Shown: piece by piece, positions 1 to 4,941 of the stretch
How the letters are laid out: each line of letters starts with the position of its first letter
Numbering within the stretch: the stretch's first letter is position 1
Assembly (NCBI GenBank): GCA_023447635.1
Contig: JAEXNA010000248.1
Coordinates: forward strand, 1-8,633
Reading direction: 5' to 3'
DNA from: Vulcanimicrobiota bacterium
GTDB taxonomy: Bacteria; Vulcanimicrobiota; Xenobia; Xenobiales; JADMJV01
Length of the DNA stretch: 8,633 nt
Program-made: the position numbers and the translations under genes
Notes under the pieces: model-generated
Told to the model about the DNA's origin: nothing
What the model saw: only the letters and a program-made list of their open reading frames with translations
Databases searched by the model: none

Positions 1-776
1 CGCCCGATGTTATTCGCGGCGTATTGCGCATGGGTTAAATCGTAAGCGGGGCGGGCGACGTCGCCAAAAGGCGACGGGGCATCCGGGGCGTACCGAACGT
101 CACACATCCTTGCCATCGTTACTAAGCTTTCGTGAGAGACACCCCGAGTCTCGCAATGCGCTATAGTCGAGGCAAAGAGAACCCTGTCACCTGAATCCTC
201 GATGGGCGACACATCATCTGCCAGCAGCGCCCTTGCTACAAGCGATGTAACTCGCTCGTCTTCCGTACCTGTAACGGACAATGCTCTTAAGTGAGGTAAC
301 GACCGACTGGCATGAGCCGGAAACCATCCAAAGAGCCTGTAAGCGCTCATGCGAACATAGGGACACGAGCTCTCAAACAAGACGTCCAGGGAAGCCATGT
401 TGCTCTGGACCGCAGCGTAGGATTTAGGATTAAAATAGTAACTGCCGAGCGCTTTCTCTGGTCCGAGACACGAATCTTCGAACCCCAACGCTATGTGGAC
501 CAGGAAATCGATCATTTCACCCTTCCACTCATCAGAAAGCGACAGCGCCAGTTCACAGAAGAACGGAACCGATGCCGCCGCTGCCGGAGGCCTCCATCCT
601 TGGTGGTAGAGGAGGTCCTGAAGTCGGTGGAGAGCATTCAATCTGTCCTCCCCCAGATAAACCCGCTTCAAGAGTCTAGGAACGTTGCGACCAAAGCAAT
701 CCACGGCCCAGATCCTCCACCAGCTCACGCTCCGAAGTCGAGCCAAAAAGTCCTCTGTCGATTCTTTGCTAACCAC
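1..776 (-). CDS. HEAT-repeat family protein, C-terminus cut by window edge
   Basis: This reading frame stays open from a GTG at 776-774 to base 1 (258 codons), so the stop and C-terminus lie outside. The GTG is preceded by GAGG at 787-790 (10 nt away) and GAGGAG at 792-797; the frame is also open further upstream into the preceding gene, so the start is not certain. Residues 50-75 carry HRLQDLLYHQGWRPP followed by SVPFFCEL. This matches a bacterial HEAT-repeat family whose first repeat reads roughly 'L...HQG..y.At..aVPFL.eL'. A second helical repeat pair is visible near 119-165 (YAAVQ, then VRMSAYRLFGWFP and LPHLRAL), also typical. Such alpha-solenoids mediate protein-protein contacts; some relatives sit in toxin/immunity loci, but no function can be assigned here. 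It starts about 20 bp after the nitronate monooxygenase stop, so cotranscription is likely. GC in sampled stretches is about 45-52%, lower than its neighbours, and it uses TTA, ATA, AGA and AGG codons, which suggests recent acquisition. Confidence 0.78.
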   Translation of the reverse strand, partial: MVSKESTEDFLARLRSVSWWRIWAVDCFGRNVPRLLKRVYLGEDRLNALHRLQDLLYHQGWRPPAAAASVPFFCELALSLSDEWKGEMIDFLVHIALGFEDSCLGPEKALGSYYFNPKSYAAVQSNMASLDVLFESSCPYVRMSAYRLFGWFPAHASRSLPHLRALSVTGTEDERVTSLVARALLADDVSPIEDSGDRVLFASTIAHCETRGVSHESLVTMARMCDVRYAPDAPSPFGDVARPAYDLTHAQYAANNIG

Positions 777-796
777 GAGTAGTCTGCCTCGCTCCT

Positions 797-1828
797 CTAC
801 CCGCCCAGCGCGGCGACCAACTGCTGGGTGAGGTCGGCGGCCCCTGCGGAGCGGGCCAGGGGGGCGCCCTGGCTCGCCCAGTGGGCGCCGAAGCCGGGTT
901 CGCCCTGGGCGCTGGCCGCCTCGTGCAAGGCCTTTCCGACCGAGTAAGCTCGAGGGTAGTCCGGGACCTCGAGGCCCTCGGGAAGGTCGGTGAACAGGTT
1001 GAGAAGACAGCGCGCCGGGCGACCCGAGATGGCGCGGGTCATCACCGTCTGTCCCGACCCCTCCAGCAAGGATCGGCGGTGAGCCGGGGCCGCACTCGAT
1101 TCGGGCGAGGCGATGTAGGCGGTGCCCAGTTGCACCGCTACGGCACCGACCTGCAGGGCAGCGCGAGCGCCCGCGCCGTCCATGATCCCACCCGCGGCGA
1201 TCACCGGAAGACGCAGTTCCCGAACCAACCATTGGGTCAAAGCCAGGGTGCTCAAGCGCAGGTCCCGAGCCGACGGGTCGAAGCAGCCTCGGTGACCACC
1301 CGCCTCGTACCCTTGCGCAACCACGAAGTCCACCCCGGCCGCCTGGGCGGCCAACCCCTCTTCCAGCGAGGTGGCCGTGGCCAGGAGAACCACGCCGGCC
1401 CCCTTCAGCGCGGTCACCGCCTCGGCCGAAGGCAGCCCGAAGTGAAAGCTCACCGCTCCCGGCCGCGCTTGCAGCAGCAGGCGCAGCATCTCCGGGTCCT
1501 CGACAAAAGAGCGATAGATTTCGGAAAGTCCATCCGGCGCCTTTGCTCCGAAGCGCTCGAATTCGGGCGCCAGACCCCTCAACCAGGCCGCCTCGACCTC
1601 CGGTCGTTCCCGGGCCGGAGCGTGGCAGAACAGGTTCACGTTGAAAGGGCGTTCGGTCAACGCGCGCGTCGCCGCGATCGCCTCGCCCGCCCGCCCCGCG
1701 TCCAGATGGCCTACGGCCAGGCCGCCCAGCCCTCCGCCGCTGTTCACGGCGGCCGCCATAGCCGGCGTGGATACACCGGCCATAGGCGCCTGCAAAACTC
1801 GCACCCCGAGGGGAAGTTGGTCGCTCAT
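797..1828 (-). CDS. Nitronate monooxygenase-family flavoenzyme (2-nitropropane dioxygenase-like)
   Basis: This is an FMN-dependent TIM-barrel enzyme of the nitronate monooxygenase (NMO) family, which oxidises alkyl nitronates to carbonyl compounds and nitrite; FabK enoyl-ACP reductases share the fold. From the ATG at 1828 it has 343 aa. Visible family motifs are VLQAPMAGVS (11-20), RPFNVNLF (60-67), VSFHFGLP (126-133), AQGYEAGGHRG (171-181), which holds the conserved active-site His179, the phosphate-binding AAGGIMDG (211-218), GAVAVQLGTAYI (228-239) and SGRPARCLLN (268-277). The length is normal for the family. The frame is open far upstream, but that part overlaps the lipoprotein gene and reads as low-complexity shadow. 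An alternative TTG start at 1846-1844 has a much better Shine-Dalgarno than this ATG and would add six residues. It follows the GH64-like lipoprotein by 23-41 bp, probably in one transcript. The AGGH motif favours NMO over FabK; the physiological substrate is unknown. Confidence 0.9.
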   Translation of the reverse strand: MSDQLPLGVRVLQAPMAGVSTPAMAAAVNSGGGLGGLAVGHLDAGRAGEAIAATRALTERPFNVNLFCHAPARERPEVEAAWLRGLAPEFERFGAKAPDGLSEIYRSFVEDPEMLRLLLQARPGAVSFHFGLPSAEAVTALKGAGVVLLATATSLEEGLAAQAAGVDFVVAQGYEAGGHRGCFDPSARDLRLSTLALTQWLVRELRLPVIAAGGIMDGAGARAALQVGAVAVQLGTAYIASPESSAAPAHRRSLLEGSGQTVMTRAISGRPARCLLNLFTDLPEGLEVPDYPRAYSVGKALHEAASAQGEPGFGAHWASQGAPLARSAGAADLTQQLVAALGG

Positions 1829-1851
1829 GGTCCCATGATAGACCAACTCCA

Positions 1852-1856
1852 CCTCC
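1852..1856 (-). promoter_or_regulatory. Shine-Dalgarno that favours a TTG start for the NMO gene
   Basis: On the minus strand GGAGG is followed by 5 nt and then an in-frame TTG (1846-1844). The same site lies 23 nt from the ATG at 1828, too far for normal initiation. Just before the ATG only GGGA at 2 nt spacing is seen. An out-of-frame ATG immediately upstream would give only a three-residue peptide. The TTG is therefore a serious candidate for the true start. Confidence 0.5.
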
Positions 1857-1869
1857 GGAGCCAACGACT

Positions 1870-3660
1870 CTAGAACTCCGTGATGGTGATCGTCACCTCG
1901 TCCGGCGCGCGGTTGTCGGCGATGAACGAACTCTGGTCCAGATTGTCGTCGAAACCAAAGCCGTAGGCCGCTCCATAGGGAGCCTTCTCGGTCGGCAGAC
2001 TGTGGGCGTGGATCAGCTTCGAGTACAGGTTGGTGGGAAGGTTGGCGTAGAAGGTCGCCGGGTCGAAAATCCCCGGAGCGTAGGTCCGATACATCGTGCT
2101 CGAAATCAGCAGCGTCGAGCGGTTGAAGTTCGCGCTCAGCGTCGACGCGTGCTCGCGCACGATATCTTGCTCCCGCCCCGGTGCCGCATTGGCCACGTCG
2201 GCGATCAGTGCGCCGTTCCCGATGATCACGTCGGCCGAGGTCGGCTTCGGAATGGTCACGCTGCGCTGGCCGTCCTGGCGGAAGACCAGTTGGTCCTGAG
2301 CGTTGACGCGCCCCACGAAGGTCCCGAAGGCCGAGGTCACCATGGTCAGGTCCTCGTCGCGATACTTCTCCCACACCTGATCGATGTAGCTGTCGTAATA
2401 GTCCAGCGGGAAGGTCGGAACGCCCGGGATGTTGTTCTTCACGTTGTAGATCCCGTTATCGGGAGAGACCACGCGAATCGGGCTCACCGTCGTGCCCGTG
2501 GCCGTCCCTGGCACGATCAGACCCTTGAAATCCAAATCGGCGGCGATCTCCCCAAACAGGGCCGATCGCGCTCCCTCTTTGGCGCCCACCGTCTGGGTGC
2601 CCGTGGTCGAACCGGTCATGCTAATGGTGAACGGCAAGGCCACCATCTGCACCTCGGTTTTATTGATCCCCATCCCCGGCAGGCCGCTGTCCGGGCTAAT
2701 TTTGTAATCGTACTCGACCCAGTCCCAGAGCGTCTTGAAGTTTGGCTCGTCCTTGTTGGACCAGCCCGACGGAGCCACCCACAGCGCGGGAGGGTCCGTC
2801 GGCAGTACCGGCTTGTTGAGCTGAGTCTTGATCTTCTCGCCCACGGACACGTAGACGCGTCCCGAACTCATCAGCGGCAGCTTCATGGTCAGGCCCTCGG
2901 CGGGCACCGGGATATTGTAGTCGGCGACCCCGTCGCGCAGATCGTCGACGTCCATCGGCACGAACTGCCCCTGAGGGGTGACCCGATAAAAACGACGGTC
3001 GCCCGCATCGAGATTCGGGTTCTCGCCCTTGATGAAGATGTAGCACGGCGACTGGCCGGAATTGTTGACGATCTTCAGGTCCAGCGTCTCCTGGTCGGTG
3101 CTCTTGAAACGCATCACATAAGGCACGCCCGGCTGCAGCGTCCCGCCGTCGCTAACCTCGTCAAAGGTCACGCCTTCGGCGTCCGCCTCGCCCGGGATCT
3201 CCTGCAGATGGGTCGCCGAGGCGCCCTGCCCCAGCGTGGATCCATCCCCCAGCGCGAACAGGTCGGCGTGGTAGTGCTCATGCCCCTCGGGCACCGGCCC
3301 ACTCAGGCGCACCGACTCGAGCAGCGAAACCGGCGTCGGTTGGGCCACCGTGAAGGTGAGGTAGTAGAAGGGCCGAGTGGTGGCCTGCGGCGAGGTCAAC
3401 CCCACCAGCGGCAAAGTGGCCCCGGAGGGAGCCGCTAGCGAACCCGAAACCCGAATCTCGTTACCCGGGGCCGATCCCGGGTCAAAGGTCATCACACCAG
3501 AGAAGCCGTCCTGGCGGGGCAGCGCCACCTGACCACCGGCCACAGGAATGGTCGTCCCTCCGGCTCCAGAGCCTCCCGTAGCCACGAAGTCGTCTCCACT
3601 GTTACCACAGCCGGCCGCCAAAGCTCCGGCGGTGATCAGAACACTCAGTACCTTCTTCAT
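1870..3660 (-). CDS. Secreted lipoprotein with GH64 (beta-1,3-glucanase/thaumatin-like) domain
   Basis: The protein has 596 aa. Residues 1-17 are a lipoprotein signal peptide (MKKVLSVLITAGALAAG) with lipobox LAAGC and lipidated Cys18. The +2 residue is Gly, not Asp, so outer-membrane delivery is expected in a diderm. A Gly/Ser/Thr-rich linker (about 19-50) and an unidentified beta-rich region (about 55-200) precede a GH64-like domain (about 203-596). Its hallmarks are SSGRVYVSVGE (265-275), LWDWVEYDYK (311-320), INKTEVQMVALPFTISM (332-348), and near the C-terminus YGFGFDDN (566-573). GH64 enzymes cleave beta-1,3-glucan through a Glu and an Asp. Glu316 fits the first, but the expected Asp position appears to be Gln338, so activity is doubtful and glucan binding is an alternative. 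The ATG at 3660 was chosen because AGGAG (3667-3671) lies 6 nt upstream; an in-frame ATG at 3678 has no ribosome site. It lies 88 bp after the pilW-like gene. Confidence 0.82.
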   Translation of the reverse strand: MKKVLSVLITAGALAAGCGNSGDDFVATGGSGAGGTTIPVAGGQVALPRQDGFSGVMTFDPGSAPGNEIRVSGSLAAPSGATLPLVGLTSPQATTRPFYYLTFTVAQPTPVSLLESVRLSGPVPEGHEHYHADLFALGDGSTLGQGASATHLQEIPGEADAEGVTFDEVSDGGTLQPGVPYVMRFKSTDQETLDLKIVNNSGQSPCYIFIKGENPNLDAGDRRFYRVTPQGQFVPMDVDDLRDGVADYNIPVPAEGLTMKLPLMSSGRVYVSVGEKIKTQLNKPVLPTDPPALWVAPSGWSNKDEPNFKTLWDWVEYDYKISPDSGLPGMGINKTEVQMVALPFTISMTGSTTGTQTVGAKEGARSALFGEIAADLDFKGLIVPGTATGTTVSPIRVVSPDNGIYNVKNNIPGVPTFPLDYYDSYIDQVWEKYRDEDLTMVTSAFGTFVGRVNAQDQLVFRQDGQRSVTIPKPTSADVIIGNGALIADVANAAPGREQDIVREHASTLSANFNRSTLLISSTMYRTYAPGIFDPATFYANLPTNLYSKLIHAHSLPTEKAPYGAAYGFGFDDNLDQSSFIADNRAPDEVTITITEF

Positions 3661-3666
3661 TCCAGA

Positions 3667-3675
3667 CTCCTCTCT
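3667..3675 (-). promoter_or_regulatory. Shine-Dalgarno of the GH64-like lipoprotein gene
   Basis: The minus strand reads AGAGAGGAG, then 6 nt, then the ATG at 3660-3658. This decides between two in-frame ATGs six codons apart in favour of the downstream one, which also puts the basic KK pair directly at the N-terminus of the signal peptide. Confidence 0.75.
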
Positions 3676-3692
3676 CATTCGGACAAGACGCT

Positions 3693-3710
3693 AACCAGCC
3701 GTGGCCGGTT
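3693..3710 (-). terminator. Small hairpin in the gap between the pilW-like and lipoprotein genes
   Basis: On the minus strand AACCGGC-CACG-GCTGGTT can fold into a 7-bp stem (one G-U pair) with a 4-nt loop. It sits in the only gap between the pilin cluster and the lipoprotein gene. No T-run follows on either strand, so it is not a convincing intrinsic terminator; it could be an attenuating or RNA-processing structure, or chance. Confidence 0.25.
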
Positions 3711-3748
3711 CCATTCAACACTAAAGCTAAGCGCCAGACCCCTCTCTC

Positions 3749-4504
3749 TCAATTCCTGGGACAGACCCGGAAACCGAGGGTATAGACATTCCATCGCCCG
3801 GTCTGGTCCGAAGGCTGCGCCACCTGCAGCCGGCAATCGACCAGCGTGGTCACGGCGCGACTCCAGCCAGGCTGGGTCTCGTCGCTGGCTTGACTGGGGT
3901 TGGTGGTCGACAACGAGCCGTCGCCCCGGAAGAAGCGAACTCGAAAGCCACCTCCTCCTTCGTCCATAGGCACCGGGCCTAACTCTTCCAGTTTCTCGGG
4001 CGGCCGGCCGGTCACCAGACCGACCCCCGGCAACACCACATCTGGTAACAGGCTATCGGTCAGGCTTCCCGTAGGCTGCCAGGCGACCAGAGGCGACGGT
4101 CTGGCGTCCCTTAGCCCTGCGGTGTAGGGCGCCTCCCAGCGAACCAGATGCCCCGTCATGGGTCCGTCCGCGACGACGGTATAGTGAACCCAGCTTTTCC
4201 AAACCGCCACCCCGTACGGGCTGACTTCGAAGCTTCTCTTGTCCCGCGCGGACAACGGACTGGCCATGGAAACGCCGCGATCCAACGAGTCGACCCGAAC
4301 CGAGGACAGGCGGGTCTGACGCAGATCGTCCTGAATGGTGCGGAAAGCGATGTCGGCATCTTCACGAACCACATACGATGAACTGACTTCACGCTGCAAA
4401 TTCTCCGCCACCCAGACCACCCGCCCGATGGCGACCAGCACCAGGATCGCCAAGGCGCAGGCCACCAGCAGCTCGATCAGGGTGTATCCGTGCCGCCGCC
4501 TCAT
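3749..4504 (-). CDS. PilW/GspJ-like minor prepilin
   Basis: A 251-aa prepilin. It begins with a short basic leader MRRRHG cleaved before Tyr7, then YTLIE with the conserved Glu at mature position +5 (Glu11), and a hydrophobic helix at about 7-29. This is the class III (prepilin peptidase, PilD-type) signal of type IV pili and type II secretion pseudopilins. The size, and the region after the helix (REDADIAFRTIQDDLRQTRLSS, about 43-64), resemble PilW/GspJ-type minor subunits, in which similar dynamic-helix sequences introduce a larger globular domain. The rest (about 65-251) is beta-rich and not recognised in detail; it has Cys residues near the end (LVDCRLQV and FRVCPRN) that could form a disulphide outside the cytoplasm. 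Its ATG overlaps the stop of the PilV-like gene by 4 bp (ATGA), and the upstream ribosome site is weak, so translational coupling is likely. PilW versus GspJ cannot be settled from sequence alone. Confidence 0.85.
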   Translation of the reverse strand: MRRRHGYTLIELLVACALAILVLVAIGRVVWVAENLQREVSSSYVVREDADIAFRTIQDDLRQTRLSSVRVDSLDRGVSMASPLSARDKRSFEVSPYGVAVWKSWVHYTVVADGPMTGHLVRWEAPYTAGLRDARPSPLVAWQPTGSLTDSLLPDVVLPGVGLVTGRPPEKLEELGPVPMDEGGGGFRVRFFRGDGSLSTTNPSQASDETQPGWSRAVTTLVDCRLQVAQPSDQTGRWNVYTLGFRVCPRN

Positions 4505-4941
4505 AACTCTCGAGCCACCGACAGGTTCATCTTCAGCTCTCGGTGGACCGCCCGCGCGCCAGGTCCGGCCGCCTCATCCCATTCGACCTGCAAGAGCAGG
4601 GTATCGAGTGAACCCGGGGTTGAACCCATGACCGACCCGTTTCCCTTCACCGGATCGACGCTGACACGGGTGGTGAACGTCGTCTCGACCCGGCGCCCCT
4701 CGACCACGGTGGGGAAACTGACCTTGCTCCCATTCCAAGTGGTGGGGGCTGGAATCCCGTAATGATGAGCCTGAGCTTCCTCGACCAAACTCTCCATCAC
4801 CACGTGGGCCATCATCTCGGCCCGAGTCTGACTCGACTGCCGAAGGTCGATAGCAAAGCTTCCGAGCACGACGGTCAGTCCCACGACCAGCACGGCGACC
4901 GTAGCGAGCACTTCGATAAGGGTGAACCCCTGCCGCCTCAT
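4501..4941 (-). CDS. PilV/GspI-like minor prepilin
   Basis: A 146-aa prepilin. The leader MRRQG is followed by FTLIEVLATVAVLVVGL; cleavage is expected between Gly5 and Phe6 with Glu at mature +5, and the hydrophobic helix covers about 6-28. The 'GFTLIEVL..V.VL.VGL' start and the small globular domain (about 60-146, ending in LLLQVEWDE and a basic C-terminus) are characteristic of PilV/GspI-type minor pilins, which join a GspJ/PilW-type and a GspK/PilX-type partner at the filament tip. The ATG at 4941 is preferred over the in-frame GTG at 4947: AGGGG (4947-4951) lies 5 nt before the ATG but overlaps the GTG. The ATG overlaps the stop of the large PilX-like gene by 4 bp (ATGA), and its own stop overlaps the next start the same way, so the three prepilins should be made from one mRNA in a coupled manner. 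Confidence 0.87.
   Translation of the reverse strand: MRRQGFTLIEVLATVAVLVVGLTVVLGSFAIDLRQSSQTRAEMMAHVVMESLVEEAQAHHYGIPAPTTWNGSKVSFPTVVEGRRVETTFTTRVSVDPVKGNGSVMGSTPGSLDTLLLQVEWDEAAGPGARAVHRELKMNLSVAREL

Noticed and set aside
312..782. 156-codon plus-strand open frame at the left end
   Set aside because: It has no family features and lies opposite a minus-strand frame with recognisable HEAT-repeat motifs that remains open to base 1.
881..1873. 330-codon plus-strand open frame opposite the NMO gene
   Set aside because: It is a low-complexity Arg/Gly/Gln-rich shadow; the minus strand carries the full set of NMO motifs.
1829..2374. N-terminal extension of the NMO frame by 182 residues
   Set aside because: This part overlaps the lipoprotein coding region in another frame and is Arg/Gly/Asp-rich without motifs; NMO homology starts at the conserved QAPM region just after the ATG.
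2002..3438. Long 478-codon plus-strand open frame opposite the lipoprotein gene
   Set aside because: Its composition is Arg/His/Gly/Val-rich, as expected from the antisense of a high-GC gene. It has no recognisable motif, while the opposite strand has a lipobox, GH64 motifs and a good ribosome site.
3696..3726. Sigma-70-like pair TTGAAT-N18-TTAGCG before the lipoprotein gene
   Set aside because: The -10 match is poor and it overlaps the hairpin; not strong enough to call a promoter.
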